Made by a program: the position numbers and the translations under genes. Below the pieces are notes generated by a model. It searched no databases, was not told the origin of the DNA, and worked only from the letters and a program-made list of their open reading frames with translations. Shown here in pieces: positions 18,166-28,024 of a DNA stretch of 64,000 nucleotides (position 1 is its first letter; the number at the start of each line of letters is the position of its first letter). Source of the DNA: JAEYZS01 sp964469265 (lineage in GTDB: Bacteria; Bdellovibrionota; Bdellovibrionia; Bdellovibrionales; JAEYZS01); contig CAYXYF010000007.1 in assembly GCA_964469265.1 (NCBI GenBank), positions 1 through 64,000 on the forward strand, in the 5' to 3' direction.

Positions 18166-18825
18166 TCACATACCGATCAAACGGAAGATTTGCTCAACTA
18201 AATCATCGAGGATAACAGCCGTAGGCTCTTTCATTGTCACGAGGGCCTCGCGGACCATACCGAAAGCCAAAAGAAAACTCGTACATACCATAAAGGCCTT
18301 TAAAACCCATACAGTGGATTTTAAATCTTTTACTCTGATATCGTTTTCAATGCGTTCAATTTTCTTTAGTGAATCGATGAGTTCTCTAAAGTGCTTAGTC
18401 ACCATCATGTAAAGCTCATGTTTTTGAGACCTCGTGATGGTTCGAGTTTGGCAAAATTTAATTTTAGATTCAATGGCACGAATTAACTCTTCACAATGAG
18501 TAAAATATCTTTTTGCACGAACTTTAAAAATATCGAGGCGATGATCAGAGTTCCCATAGTAATTGATTTCCGCAATTGCGGTGTCATACCTGCCCTCAAC
18601 CACAAGACTCAATATGGTATATCGAAGCCCGTCTAAATGCCCACTAATACTTTCCGACAATCTTATTTCAAGATCCTCGGGAGTCTCGATCTCTCCGTTG
18701 TAGACGGCCTCAACTAGACTTTCATCAAGGTCTAAATTCCTAGCTTCATTCATAAAAGCTAGATCGGATTTTAGTCGGTAAAAGATTAAATCTTTTTCTC
18801 GACTTTTAGACAAATCTTGTATCAC
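18166..18825 (-). CDS. Hypothetical protein with C-terminal membrane helix
   Basis: A 219-residue protein of unrecognised family. It is mostly helical and charged, with one membrane segment near the C-terminus (VLKAFMVCTSFLLAFGMV) and no signal peptide, so it looks tail-anchored with a cytoplasmic body. The assigned start is a GTG at 18825 with poor ribosome-binding sequence; the next ATG is residue 25 and is no better. It is convergent with the VKOR-DsbA gene (one base apart) and divergent from the coiled-coil gene at 18860. Confidence 0.65.
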   Translation of the reverse strand: MIQDLSKSREKDLIFYRLKSDLAFMNEARNLDLDESLVEAVYNGEIETPEDLEIRLSESISGHLDGLRYTILSLVVEGRYDTAIAEINYYGNSDHRLDIFKVRAKRYFTHCEELIRAIESKIKFCQTRTITRSQKHELYMMVTKHFRELIDSLKKIERIENDIRVKDLKSTVWVLKAFMVCTSFLLAFGMVREALVTMKEPTAVILDDLVEQIFRLIGM

Positions 18826-18859
18826 AATGATAATAGGATGATTTAAAGGGGATTATTGA

Positions 18860-20344
18860 ATGGATTCAAGACTAGACCCATACTTAGATATAGACCGCGA
18901 TTTGCTCGGCCAAGAGGATGACCTCGACAATTTTGACGAGTTTGAAAGCGTACCTCTCCCCAATCAGGTCAACCAAGCTGAAGCAAAACCTGAACACCCG
19001 CAACCTGCAGTAAAAACCTTCGAGATTGAAACTCCAAGTGTAGAAATGGATTCAACGGTTTCAAAATCAAGAACCTTACAAACATTAATGAGCCAAAACC
19101 AAGACTTTATGGCAAGGCTTACTGTTGCGCTGAAACGCAACGTAGAACTCGAGCAACGGATAGAGACCCAAGAAGAAATTTATCAAAAGCTTTCAAGCCA
19201 ATATGAAATTTTAAAAGATAGAGCCGGCGTTTCTGAAGAGAAAGCAAAGCAAGCTGAATTTGAAAATCAAAAACTCTTTGCAAAAAACTCTGCCCACGAA
19301 AAAAGATTCGCAGAGCTATACTCTGCTTATCAAGATAAGGTTTCACAAATAAAAAGCCTCAGCTACCGCTTACACCGCTACCTACAGTATCGAAGACGCG
19401 TAAAAGGCATTGTCCGTCCGTTTATCGAAAAATTAAAATCTGAAGTCGAAAATCTTAAAAACCAGGTATTAGTAATCAATGAACAGGGTATTAAACAGCT
19501 TGAGTACATCAATGAATTAAAAGCAAAGTACGCTGATGCCATCGATCGCATTCAGGCTATCAATGTTCAAAATGAGAAGACGCAAGCTGATCTCACTGAG
19601 TACCATGAAACGCGTTACCAAAAGGCTTCACAAGAACTTGAGACAATACGGGTTGAAGTCACAGCCCTGCGTGACCAAAACCATGAACTTAAACTTAGCG
19701 TGGAATCACTCACAGAAAATGAGGCTTCTTTAAGTAACAAAGCCATATTCTATGAGCGGAAATATACGGATCTTAAAAATGAATTTGAAACGGTTTCACA
19801 AGAGTTTATACAGCAAAAAACATCGGACAATACACGTCTCACACAGTTAGAGATTCAGCTCAAAGAAACTTCTTCAAAGTTGTCTGCTATCAGTACTAAG
19901 AAAACAGAGCTCGAATCCGAAAATCAATCGATGAATGATCAATATCAGAGTCTGCAACTGATCTATCAAGATAGTCTTTCAAAAATTGAAGAGCTGACAA
20001 AGTCCAGCTCTGCTCAAGATAAAATCAACAAGGAACTCTCACAAAGCCTTACTGAGTATAGAAAGAAGTCTGAGCACTTAGAGCAAAAACTTCAGCAGAC
20101 GGAAGAAGATTTCAAAAGAAAGCTTCAAGCATTCCAAGTGCGTTTTAATAAAGTTCCACAGGACGGGTCTCCTCTCAAACAAATTGCTGAGAGCTCGGCT
20201 GGGCAGAAAGAACTGCTTTCAAAAATCCAAACGCTATTGGCTGAGATTCAAACTGGAAAAAATTTATCAGACCTCGATTTTCAAGAGGCAGCAAAGCCTC
20301 ACGGCAATGAACTGATTTCTGAGTTTGGGGATATTGAGACCTAG
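18860..20344 (+). CDS. Coiled-coil protein (494 residues)
   Basis: After an acidic, disordered first 80 residues the protein is almost continuous coiled coil from about residue 85 to 420, rich in E, Q, K and L with heptad spacing (QLEIQLKETSSKLSAISTKK, SEHLEQKLQQTEEDFKRK). One basic patch (YRLHRYLQYRRRVKGIVRP) breaks it and could bind nucleic acid or membrane. No signal peptide or enzyme motif is seen. AAAGGGG precedes the ATG. The stop overlaps the convergent STAS gene by four bases. The role is unknown; a structural or scaffolding function is a guess from composition. Confidence 0.75.
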   Translation: MDSRLDPYLDIDRDLLGQEDDLDNFDEFESVPLPNQVNQAEAKPEHPQPAVKTFEIETPSVEMDSTVSKSRTLQTLMSQNQDFMARLTVALKRNVELEQRIETQEEIYQKLSSQYEILKDRAGVSEEKAKQAEFENQKLFAKNSAHEKRFAELYSAYQDKVSQIKSLSYRLHRYLQYRRRVKGIVRPFIEKLKSEVENLKNQVLVINEQGIKQLEYINELKAKYADAIDRIQAINVQNEKTQADLTEYHETRYQKASQELETIRVEVTALRDQNHELKLSVESLTENEASLSNKAIFYERKYTDLKNEFETVSQEFIQQKTSDNTRLTQLEIQLKETSSKLSAISTKKTELESENQSMNDQYQSLQLIYQDSLSKIEELTKSSSAQDKINKELSQSLTEYRKKSEHLEQKLQQTEEDFKRKLQAFQVRFNKVPQDGSPLKQIAESSAGQKELLSKIQTLLAEIQTGKNLSDLDFQEAAKPHGNELISEFGDIET

Positions 20345-20796
20345 TTTTCTTCTTTTGGGTCAACGTAGTCTTTTGTTGAACGCCCTTCAAAAAACTCCTC
20401 TTGGTTGAGCTTAAACTGAGGAACGCGAATAGGCTCTTTCGGTGAGTCCTTGATTGTCAGATGTGAATTGTTGAAGGCAAATATAGCCTGCTCGATTTCT
20501 GGGTAGATCTCAACATTATCTGAAAACCACGCGTTAAATAGTTTCTGAAATTCGGATTTCACATTACAGAACTTTGGTTCCATTAACTTCATTTCAACGA
20601 GATCTTTGATCACCTCAAAAAATGAGGTGATCCCGATGGAGCCCACAAAGTTCAACTGCCCCAGATCAAATACGACCTTTGCTCCCTTAAGCTTGGTCAT
20701 ACAGTGATCACGAAACGGAGTGATCGTATCAAAACTTATTTGTCCCTCAAGACTGACAATTGTGATATCTCCGTTCTTTGTAATTTCGGCTCTCAT
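20341..20796 (-). CDS. STAS-domain protein with altered phosphorylation site
   Basis: Residues 1-105 form a STAS (anti-sigma factor antagonist) domain: ITIVSLEGQISFDTI, KVVFDLGQLNFVGSIGITSFFEV. In SpoIIAA-type proteins the loop reads DSSG and the second serine is phosphorylated by the partner kinase; here the aligned residues are GSIG, so that serine is isoleucine. Control by SpoIIAB-like phosphorylation is therefore unlikely. The last 45 residues are an extra charged tail. No anti-sigma kinase gene is nearby. GAGG precedes the ATG by eight bases. Confidence 0.8.
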   Translation of the reverse strand: MRAEITKNGDITIVSLEGQISFDTITPFRDHCMTKLKGAKVVFDLGQLNFVGSIGITSFFEVIKDLVEMKLMEPKFCNVKSEFQKLFNAWFSDNVEIYPEIEQAIFAFNNSHLTIKDSPKEPIRVPQFKLNQEEFFEGRSTKDYVDPKEEN

Positions 20797-20862
20797 TTTT
20801 TGACCTCTTATCTATTTAGTTATATTCTCCAATAATAACATTTTCGTATTCGAGGGAACAAT

Positions 20863-21732
20863 ATGAGCAAAGACCAGAATTCAAAACTGACAGCGGGAAC
20901 GCTCTATATGGTCGGCCTACCCATCGGAAACTCTTATGACATCACACTTCACGCAAAATCAGTCTTAGGTCTGGTCGATTATGTCGCCGCCGAAGACACA
21001 AGAACGTTTAAAGAGCTCTGCTCTATCCTAGATATCACTCCAAAAAACGTGCTTGCCTACCATGAGCACAATGAAAAAGCTTCTGCTCCTGAACTTATTC
21101 GCTTTCTACAAAACGGAAAGACTGTTGCTATTGTCTCAGATGCGGGCACTCCAAATATCTCCGACCCTGGTCATCACATTCTCGCGCAGTGCTTTGAACA
21201 TAAAATTCCAGTTCGCGGAGTACCTGGAGCTTCAAGCTTGACCTACGCTTTAAGTATCTGTCCCATTGGAGGAAGGTCCCATTACTTTGGTGGCTTTGCT
21301 CCGACGTCCTCTAACGAAAGAAAATCTGAGTTTAAAGAAAAGTCCTCTGTTGCCGACCGCATCGTCTTTTTTGAATCTCCTCATCGGATTCTGGATCATT
21401 TAAATGATTCCAAAGAATACTTTTCTGGGCCAGTTATGGTTTTAAGAGAATTAAGCAAAACCTACGAAGAACATATCTTTGCTCCGATTGACGACATCCT
21501 AACGCACTTCCAAAGTAAAAAACCTCAAGGAGAGTTTATAATTATTTATCCTCGCCAGGAGAAGAAAGCTCTCGGGCTTGAGGAGCTTAAAAAGCTTTTA
21601 CTTGAATTAGTGCGTGAAAATTTGAAAGCCTCTGACATACTAAAAAGAGTTCAAGGATTAACTGACTTAACAAGGCGTGAAATTTATGACCTCATTACAG
21701 AAATAAAGCATGGAATTAAAAAAGACCAATGA
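20863..21732 (+). CDS. rsmI: 16S rRNA (cytidine(1402)-2'-O)-methyltransferase
   Basis: RsmI methylates the ribose of C1402 in the decoding centre of 16S rRNA using S-adenosylmethionine. The 289-residue protein has the family signatures: TLYMVGLPIGN at the start, YVAAEDTRTFKELC, HEHNE, VSDAGTPNISDPG, GVPGASSL and FFESPHRI. GAGGGAA lies before the ATG. The stop codon overlaps the start of the adenylate cyclase gene (ATGA), so both are likely translated from one mRNA. Confidence 0.96.
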   Translation: MSKDQNSKLTAGTLYMVGLPIGNSYDITLHAKSVLGLVDYVAAEDTRTFKELCSILDITPKNVLAYHEHNEKASAPELIRFLQNGKTVAIVSDAGTPNISDPGHHILAQCFEHKIPVRGVPGASSLTYALSICPIGGRSHYFGGFAPTSSNERKSEFKEKSSVADRIVFFESPHRILDHLNDSKEYFSGPVMVLRELSKTYEEHIFAPIDDILTHFQSKKPQGEFIIIYPRQEKKALGLEELKKLLLELVRENLKASDILKRVQGLTDLTRREIYDLITEIKHGIKKDQ

Positions 21733-24266
21733 GATTTTATAATACACTTCAACGAATTCTTGCGCCAACAGCCTTTAAAGCTGGAATTTTAATTACGCTT
21801 GTCATTTTTTGCTTAAGCTATAAGTACTACACGACACCGCGAAATGAAATTGCCTCACACCCTTTTTTAAACCTTATTCATATCTTTCATCAAAAATCCA
21901 TTGATATACGAATGGTCAATCGCGGAGAGCAACCTATCAGTGATAACGTTGCTATTCTTGCTATTGATGAAGAATCCTTAGAACGATTTGGCCGATGGCC
22001 ATGGCCCCGAAATGTTATGTCGGATCTAATAACAGAGCTTGAGAAAAATAAATCCAAGGTCATTGCATTCGATATTATCTTTTCTGAAGAAGAAAAGCAT
22101 GACGCCCAACTTGCCCAAACCTTAAATAAGTATTCAAATAATATCGTTCTTGGAACATACTTTGATCAAAGTTATGCATTCGCGCCCTACCAGGCAGTGT
22201 GTACACGGGCAATTGATGAATCAAGTCCTACATTCCCGCTTTTGGAGAACCAAACTAACTCCATTATTGCAATTGATCAGACTGCAATTGAAATTCCGTC
22301 TGCGATCCATAGCTATTTGAAAACACATATGCGTTCTATCGAAGACAGCCTCAAGGACTCAAGTCCCTATCCCCATGAAGTCCGGAAGAATATTTTAGAG
22401 GCTAAGGAAAACTTTTGTTTTGATTTTCTAGTGACAGAAGAATCCATAACCAATCTTGAATCTCACTGGGATTTAAGTGAGATTTCGGCAAGTGAGTGGG
22501 CTTCGTCTTACAAGGCGGCCTCGCTCCAGAACCCCGTTCACCATGCGGGACGTTTCTGGATAAATACGCCTGAAATTACAAAAGCATCAAAACACTATGC
22601 CTACTTTAATGCGTTTTTAGATAGCGATGGCTATATCAGACGGACAAAGTTAGTTGCAAGACATGGCTCACTCATCGTTCCGAGTCTAGCCCTAAAAACA
22701 ATTCTTACGGCGTATAACTTGAGTGCCATGATGACATTAAATATTGATCCAAATAATCCAACAAGTAAACGTGTCGCCGAATTTTTGTTAACAGATAATG
22801 AGACGGGTGATATTGCGCTCACCATCCCAGCGGACACTGACACCAGTCTTAACATTAACTATGCAGGTCCTCAAAAAACATTTCCGCATTTAAGCGTTCA
22901 TGAAGTCCTTCGTAAAAGTGACACCATTGAGATCGTTCAACGGCGAGATGGAGTCGAACAAAGAGTTTCTGTCAATAAAGGCGAGTTTCTTAAGGATAAG
23001 ATCATTTTAATTGGCGCAACAGCTGTGGGTATCTATGATCTTAGAGTCACTCCCTTCGCTGAGAATTTTCCTGGAGTCGAGGTTCACGCCAATATTATTG
23101 AAAACATCATTGCTCAATCTTACTTTAAAAGTTTCTACGATGAAGAAATTTACATGCTTCTGTTTATATTCGGATTCGGAATTTTGTTTAGTTTTATTCT
23201 GTCAAAAGTTGGCGCCATTAACGGGCTTCTTATTTCAGTAGGCTCCTTACTCGGAACATATGTTGTTGATCGATTCTTTTTATTCTCGAAGGGTTATATC
23301 ATCTGCATTATCTTTCCGATTGCATTGACGATTACTATTTATGTTCTACTTACTTTTTATAAATATCTCACCGAGGAACGAAAGAAAAAAGAACTCAAAG
23401 GGATTTTTCAAAAATATGTCTCGCCATCAGTCGTGAACGAAATCCTTTCTGCACCTGAAAAAGTCAGTCTCGGTGGACGAAAAGAGAACATGAGTGTTAT
23501 GTTTTCTGACGTTCGTGGCTTTACAACGCTATCAGAAAGACTTGCGCCAGAAGTTCTAAGCGACTTTCTTAACAGGTACCTCACCCCGATGACTCAAATT
23601 GTTTTTCGATACAATGGAACATTAGACAAATATATTGGGGACGCCATTATGGCTTTTTGGGGAGCACCCATCACATCTAAAGACCATGCAAAAGATGCCT
23701 GTCTTGCTGCACTTGAAATGATCGAAAAGCTCAAAGATTTAAATAAAGAGTTTCAACAAGAAAACCTTCCACCACTGGAAATCGGAATTGGGGTCAACAC
23801 GGGTGACATGAGTGTTGGAAACATGGGCTCTGATATTGTTCGATCATATACTGTGATGGGAGACTCCGTAAATCTGGCATCACGCCTAGAGGGCATCAAT
23901 AAAAATTACGGGACACAAGCAATTATCAGCGAAACCACCTATGCGCAAATTAAAGAAGATTTTTTTGTACGCGCCTTGGATTCTGTCCGTGTAAAAGGAA
24001 AGCGTCAGCCAGTTAAGATCTTTGAACTGATTTCTACAAATAAAAATGTTAATTCTGCTCTAAAAGAAGCTTATTCACTCTTCGAGCAGGCATCTGAGAA
24101 ATACTCCCAGCGCCAATTTGCAGACGCTGAGGAGATGTTCAGACAGGTTTTAAACCGCATTCCCCACGACATTCCGTCGAAAATTTACATTCAAAGATGT
24201 CAGAGTTATATTCACTCTCCTCCGCCTGGTTCTTGGGATGGAGTCTTTGATTTCGAGACAAAATAA
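21729..24266 (+). CDS. CHASE2-domain class III adenylate cyclase
   Basis: An 845-residue membrane enzyme that should make cAMP. One N-terminal membrane helix (residues 18-33) leads into a periplasmic CHASE2 sensor (about 50-460; RFGRWPWPRNVMSDLI and the closing FPGVEVHANIIENI are typical), then three membrane helices, and a class III cyclase domain (about 590-770). The cyclase keeps both metal aspartates (MFSDVRGFTTL and KYIGDAIMAFWG) and YTVMGDSVNLASRLEG. The short C-terminal region contains a TPR-like segment. It is coupled to rsmI by a four-base overlap. The sensed ligand is unknown. Confidence 0.92.
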   Translation: MRFYNTLQRILAPTAFKAGILITLVIFCLSYKYYTTPRNEIASHPFLNLIHIFHQKSIDIRMVNRGEQPISDNVAILAIDEESLERFGRWPWPRNVMSDLITELEKNKSKVIAFDIIFSEEEKHDAQLAQTLNKYSNNIVLGTYFDQSYAFAPYQAVCTRAIDESSPTFPLLENQTNSIIAIDQTAIEIPSAIHSYLKTHMRSIEDSLKDSSPYPHEVRKNILEAKENFCFDFLVTEESITNLESHWDLSEISASEWASSYKAASLQNPVHHAGRFWINTPEITKASKHYAYFNAFLDSDGYIRRTKLVARHGSLIVPSLALKTILTAYNLSAMMTLNIDPNNPTSKRVAEFLLTDNETGDIALTIPADTDTSLNINYAGPQKTFPHLSVHEVLRKSDTIEIVQRRDGVEQRVSVNKGEFLKDKIILIGATAVGIYDLRVTPFAENFPGVEVHANIIENIIAQSYFKSFYDEEIYMLLFIFGFGILFSFILSKVGAINGLLISVGSLLGTYVVDRFFLFSKGYIICIIFPIALTITIYVLLTFYKYLTEERKKKELKGIFQKYVSPSVVNEILSAPEKVSLGGRKENMSVMFSDVRGFTTLSERLAPEVLSDFLNRYLTPMTQIVFRYNGTLDKYIGDAIMAFWGAPITSKDHAKDACLAALEMIEKLKDLNKEFQQENLPPLEIGIGVNTGDMSVGNMGSDIVRSYTVMGDSVNLASRLEGINKNYGTQAIISETTYAQIKEDFFVRALDSVRVKGKRQPVKIFELISTNKNVNSALKEAYSLFEQASEKYSQRQFADAEEMFRQVLNRIPHDIPSKIYIQRCQSYIHSPPPGSWDGVFDFETK

Positions 24267-24333
24267 GCGCGTCATGTCGTAATCTGATTTTATGCTATTC
24301 AACAGCGAAGTTTCGTAGATAAAATCCAAGGTA

Positions 24334-26628
24334 ATGGCCAAAGTTTACTTCACCTTGATCTTCATCGCTCTGCTAATAAATTGTGCAAACGTCTTTGCGC
24401 AGTCTACAGCCGACGGTATCGTCTTTGACGCAGAAGATGCAACTATCACGGGCTATGATCGAAAAAACCAAGTCATCAATCTCCGAAAAAAAGTTCAGAT
24501 TATTTATCAGGGCCAATACATCTCTTGTGATGAAGCCTCAATCGATACAAAAAAAGCATCAGTTCATTGTAAAGGGAATGTGCGAATGGTGGGTCCCGAA
24601 GCAAAACTTGAGGCCCAAGAAATTCAAATCAATTACCGAGATAACACAGGTGTTATCCGAAGAGGCTTTGTACAGGTCGGGCAAGTGCTCTTTGAAGGTG
24701 AAGAAATTAAAAAACTTTCTGCCAGCGAATATCAAACAGTCCGTGGAACTTATACTGCTTGCACAACGTGTCCTCCGTTTTGGAGCTTTAGCGGAAGCCG
24801 TGTCAATGCAAAGATCGGTGGCTATGCACATATTAGGAATGCATTAATTTATTTCGGTAAAGTTCCCACTCTTTGGTTTCCTTATCTGATCGTTCCCCTT
24901 AAAAGCGAAAGACAAACGGGTCTACTTTTTCCGAGCTACGAATACAGTGATTCCAGCGGTTTTACGGTTTCAGAAAGTTTCTTCTGGGCTATTTCGGACA
25001 ACAAAGATGCCACCTTCACTGCAACTTATTATACAAACAGAGGAACAAAAGGCCTTGTGAACTATCGCTATGTGTCCTCTACCGAGAGCAGTGGCGAGTT
25101 TGACTTCGGGTATCTAGAAGACAGGCTTTTTTCAAGTAGTGATGAGCTTAAACCTTACAATCCCAATAGCGATAGGATAAATCGCTGGTTCCTCAAGTAT
25201 AAACACCAATACGCCCTACCCTATGGCTTTATCCATCGTATGGATCTTAACACCGTCAGTGATACCCTCTATCCAAGAGACTTTAACAAAGAGATTCACG
25301 GCCGCGGAGAATCTGCTCTTGAAAATAGAATGTCTATCACTAAAAACTCGGACCGTGCTCACTGGAGCATGGATATGTCGTACTACCGAAGCCTTTTGAA
25401 TGAAGATCCTTTAGTGAGCAATTACCTTTCTGTGCACAGATTTCCTGAAATGAATTACTCCATCATGCCAAGAAGACTCTTTGATACCAATTTGCTTTTT
25501 GATTTGAACGTAAACTATGTCAACTTCACACGCGATAACATGAGTTATGATAATCTCACCCCTTCAAAAGATCCTGACACAAACCCCGCCAACGGAGCTT
25601 TCGATCCAACAACTGATCTTATTCGCTCAGGTCAAAGACTTGATGTTGAGCCATCGATTTCTTATCCGATTTCCTTTGGTGAAGCCTTAAACATTACACC
25701 GTCAGTTTCTTTGAGGGAGACCAGATATCAGTTTTCCTTGAGCCGAGACAATACTCTTGGACACTTTGAACCTTCGACTTACCGACACTATGTTCGAACA
25801 AATATTTCAATGAATACCCACTTCAGTAAAATTTTTGGCAATAACGACAAGCCAACTGATGATAAATATAAACATGTTATTGAGCCTGAAATCATTTACA
25901 CAACGATTCCTTGGGACCAGCAACCTGATCATCCATTTTTTGCAGGGAGCACTTTTGATTCGAACTTTAAAAAGAATCAACCGATAAGCAGCCAAGATAA
26001 TATCCAGTTTGATTATCGGGACCGAATTTATGAAAAAAACCTGGTGACCTATTCCCTTTCAAATAAAATCTGGAGAAAAAGATACCGAGACGGAACTCCG
26101 CAATACACTCAGATAGTCCGTCATACTTTATCTCAGAGCTATGACATACATGAAGAAAACAGAGATACACTCTCAAAGCGTCAACCGTGGTCTGAGATTT
26201 CAAGTCTACTTGACCTTAGGTTCGATCACTTTGAAACAAACTCGCTCGTAAAATATTACCCCTATCAAAAAGACACTGCCCATGCGACAAGACTTAAGGT
26301 TTTTGATAGCCGAAAAAACTATCTCCAGCTGACCTATTCCCAAGACTTTCTAATTACAAACGGGACGATTGTAGATCTCAATACTAAAACACGGGACTTA
26401 ACCACAGGAATTGGATTTTATGTGAAGTATGTTCTCTTCGAAGGTGAGACGACCTATAATATTTTAAATGACACCATCCAGGCGTACCGTATGAATATCA
26501 AGTTTATCCCACCAGGTGATTGTTGGGCAGTCTTCTTCACGCAAGAGAAAAGAACAGATGCAGAAAAACAAATCAGTTTAAATATTAGCTTCTTATTTGA
26601 TGGAAAAAACGAGACTGGATTAAATTAG
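24334..26628 (+). CDS. lptD: LPS-assembly protein LptD (OstA)
   Basis: LptD is the outer-membrane barrel that inserts lipopolysaccharide on the cell surface with LptE. The 764-residue protein has a signal peptide cleaved near NVFAQ, an N-terminal OstA/LptA-like beta-jellyroll (about residues 25-150), then the barrel domain beginning with YTACTTCPPFWSF and PYLIVPLKSERQTGLLFPSY, which are hallmark LptD segments. Cysteines sit in the TACTTC motif; the full disulfide pattern of E. coli LptD is not evident. The start has AAGG close to the ATG. It follows the cyclase gene by 67 bases. LptE is not in the window. Confidence 0.93.
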   Translation: MAKVYFTLIFIALLINCANVFAQSTADGIVFDAEDATITGYDRKNQVINLRKKVQIIYQGQYISCDEASIDTKKASVHCKGNVRMVGPEAKLEAQEIQINYRDNTGVIRRGFVQVGQVLFEGEEIKKLSASEYQTVRGTYTACTTCPPFWSFSGSRVNAKIGGYAHIRNALIYFGKVPTLWFPYLIVPLKSERQTGLLFPSYEYSDSSGFTVSESFFWAISDNKDATFTATYYTNRGTKGLVNYRYVSSTESSGEFDFGYLEDRLFSSSDELKPYNPNSDRINRWFLKYKHQYALPYGFIHRMDLNTVSDTLYPRDFNKEIHGRGESALENRMSITKNSDRAHWSMDMSYYRSLLNEDPLVSNYLSVHRFPEMNYSIMPRRLFDTNLLFDLNVNYVNFTRDNMSYDNLTPSKDPDTNPANGAFDPTTDLIRSGQRLDVEPSISYPISFGEALNITPSVSLRETRYQFSLSRDNTLGHFEPSTYRHYVRTNISMNTHFSKIFGNNDKPTDDKYKHVIEPEIIYTTIPWDQQPDHPFFAGSTFDSNFKKNQPISSQDNIQFDYRDRIYEKNLVTYSLSNKIWRKRYRDGTPQYTQIVRHTLSQSYDIHEENRDTLSKRQPWSEISSLLDLRFDHFETNSLVKYYPYQKDTAHATRLKVFDSRKNYLQLTYSQDFLITNGTIVDLNTKTRDLTTGIGFYVKYVLFEGETTYNILNDTIQAYRMNIKFIPPGDCWAVFFTQEKRTDAEKQISLNISFLFDGKNETGLN

Positions 26629-26632
26629 AGTT

Positions 26633-27037
26633 TTAGAATCGATAGACGGTGACATCAAATGCCCAACCATCAAAATCTCCAGTATCATTCATTGTAGGAT
26701 AGATAATTGGATTACGAAGTTTAAATCCATAATCGTCTTCTGGTGGAAGTATGTGATCAAGCTCCTCACTCCCATCTGGAACTCCATAGACAACATAAAG
26801 ACCTAATAAAATACCGAAATAAAGACCAAGAGATGCTCCTCTTGCGATACGCTGAAGTTTCTCACCAGGCTTGTCAGTAAATGCTAAAGAAGCCGTACCC
26901 AAAAGTGCGCCCGCTAACGTGCCATAAGTCACACTCATCAGAAACTCACGGCCAGGATCCGCTTTGCTCTTCGCGGGAACAGCCGCCACTAAACAGAGCA
27001 CAACTATTGATGATATAAGCTTTTTTCCGAACTTCAT
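26633..27037 (-). CDS. Small exported protein with glycine-rich membrane segments
   Basis: A 134-residue protein with a signal peptide ending near AKSKADPG, followed by two small-residue-rich hydrophobic segments (TYGTLAGALLGTASLAF, GASLGLYFGILLGLYVVYG) separated by a short basic loop, and a 50-residue polar C-terminus. This resembles glycine-zipper membrane proteins, but no family is recognised. It lies 44 bases downstream of yraN on the same strand and converges with lptD at four bases' distance. Confidence 0.7.
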   Translation of the reverse strand: MKFGKKLISSIVVLCLVAAVPAKSKADPGREFLMSVTYGTLAGALLGTASLAFTDKPGEKLQRIARGASLGLYFGILLGLYVVYGVPDGSEELDHILPPEDDYGFKLRNPIIYPTMNDTGDFDGWAFDVTVYRF

Positions 27038-27081
27038 AACTTAATTAGTTTCGTATTACGCCCCTCATATAGTCAAGAAAA

Positions 27082-27474
27082 CTAACCCATGGAACCCAGA
27101 AAATTATCAATGATTTGAATGCCCTCAGACTGACTCACAACGACATAGTGAAACTCAACTTCAAGCTTCGATGCAGCTTGAACTCTTAAGTAAACATTTT
27201 CTAAACGTTGCCTTTGTCTGCGCGATAATCGAAAGTTTTGGAAGTCCAAATGCGACGTCCATTTTACTTCCAGCAAGATCATACGAGTGGCATTGACCAT
27301 AACAACGTCGATTTCTGTGTGATGAATTTTACTGCGATGGGATTTTAAAAAGTATCCAACGTTATGATAGTGCCTGATGGCTTCAAGTTCAGCAACAAAG
27401 CCCTTATAGTGTTTCCAGTTGGAGGTATTCTCGTACTCCGCGAAAAGTTTTACGGTGTTCGGGGGAAACACCAT
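27082..27474 (-). CDS. YraN-family (UPF0102) endonuclease-like protein
   Basis: Residues of about 20-130 match UPF0102/YraN: a glutamate in GFVAELEAIRHY, then TEIDVVMVNATRMILLEVKW, which gives the E-x(n)-EID...EVK pattern of the Holliday-junction-resolvase fold. YraN genes typically follow rnhB, as here. The frame is open for 48 more residues upstream inside rnhB; I chose ATG 27474, which gives the usual length of about 130 residues. Even so, the first 71 bases overlap the end of rnhB, and no start codon in this frame lies after the rnhB stop. Confidence 0.82.
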   Translation of the reverse strand: MVFPPNTVKLFAEYENTSNWKHYKGFVAELEAIRHYHNVGYFLKSHRSKIHHTEIDVVMVNATRMILLEVKWTSHLDFQNFRLSRRQRQRLENVYLRVQAASKLEVEFHYVVVSQSEGIQIIDNFLGSMG

Positions 27475-28015
27475 GCTCAATAATCTTTTGCTTGTGGTAC
27501 GCCGTGGAGTAGCCTTTATGTTTTTCAAAGCCATATCCAGGATATTGCTCTGAAAGTTCTGACATATATTTATCACGAATGACCTTTGCAACAATCGAAG
27601 CAGCAGCAACGGGAGCACACCTTAAGTCACCTTTTATTAGGGTCGTTTGAGAGCAGTAGCTCATATCAGGAACCTTAAATGTTCCATCAACAACCATGTG
27701 ACCGCTTGTCACACCTAAAGACTCAACAGCTCTTCTCATCGCAAGCAATGCTGCTTTTAAAATATTAATTTCATCAATCTCTTGAGGTGTTGCAAAACCC
27801 ACGCCCACTTTATGATGTTTAATAATGTGTTCAGACAACTCGTCTCTTCGAACTTCGGTCAGAAGTTTGGAATCCGTATATTCGTGAATGCCTTGGTCGC
27901 TTTGTAAAATAACGGCCGCAGCGTAAACGCGACCCGCAAGACAGCCTCTCCCCACCTCGTCAACGCCGATGATGGGAGAAGGAGTTAATGATTTCCAGTC
28001 AAACGATGGAAACAT
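27404..28015 (-). CDS. rnhB: Ribonuclease HII
   Basis: RNase HII removes ribonucleotides and RNA primers from RNA-DNA hybrids. The 203-residue protein has the DE pair in IGVDEVGRGCLAGRVYAAAV, the third acidic residue in HMVVDGTF, and the fourth in VAAASIVAKVIRDKYM, plus GYGFEKHKGY. It lies 9 bases after rplS and overlaps yraN by 71 bases. Both neighbours are the classical partners of rnhB. Confidence 0.96.
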   Translation of the reverse strand: MFPSFDWKSLTPSPIIGVDEVGRGCLAGRVYAAAVILQSDQGIHEYTDSKLLTEVRRDELSEHIIKHHKVGVGFATPQEIDEINILKAALLAMRRAVESLGVTSGHMVVDGTFKVPDMSYCSQTTLIKGDLRCAPVAAASIVAKVIRDKYMSELSEQYPGYGFEKHKGYSTAYHKQKIIEHGVSPEHRKTFRGVREYLQLETL

Positions 28016-28024
28016 TGAGTAGGA

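Noticed and set aside
24383..24847. 154-codon open frame on the plus strand
   Set aside because: Another frame of lptD; no ribosome-binding site or motif.
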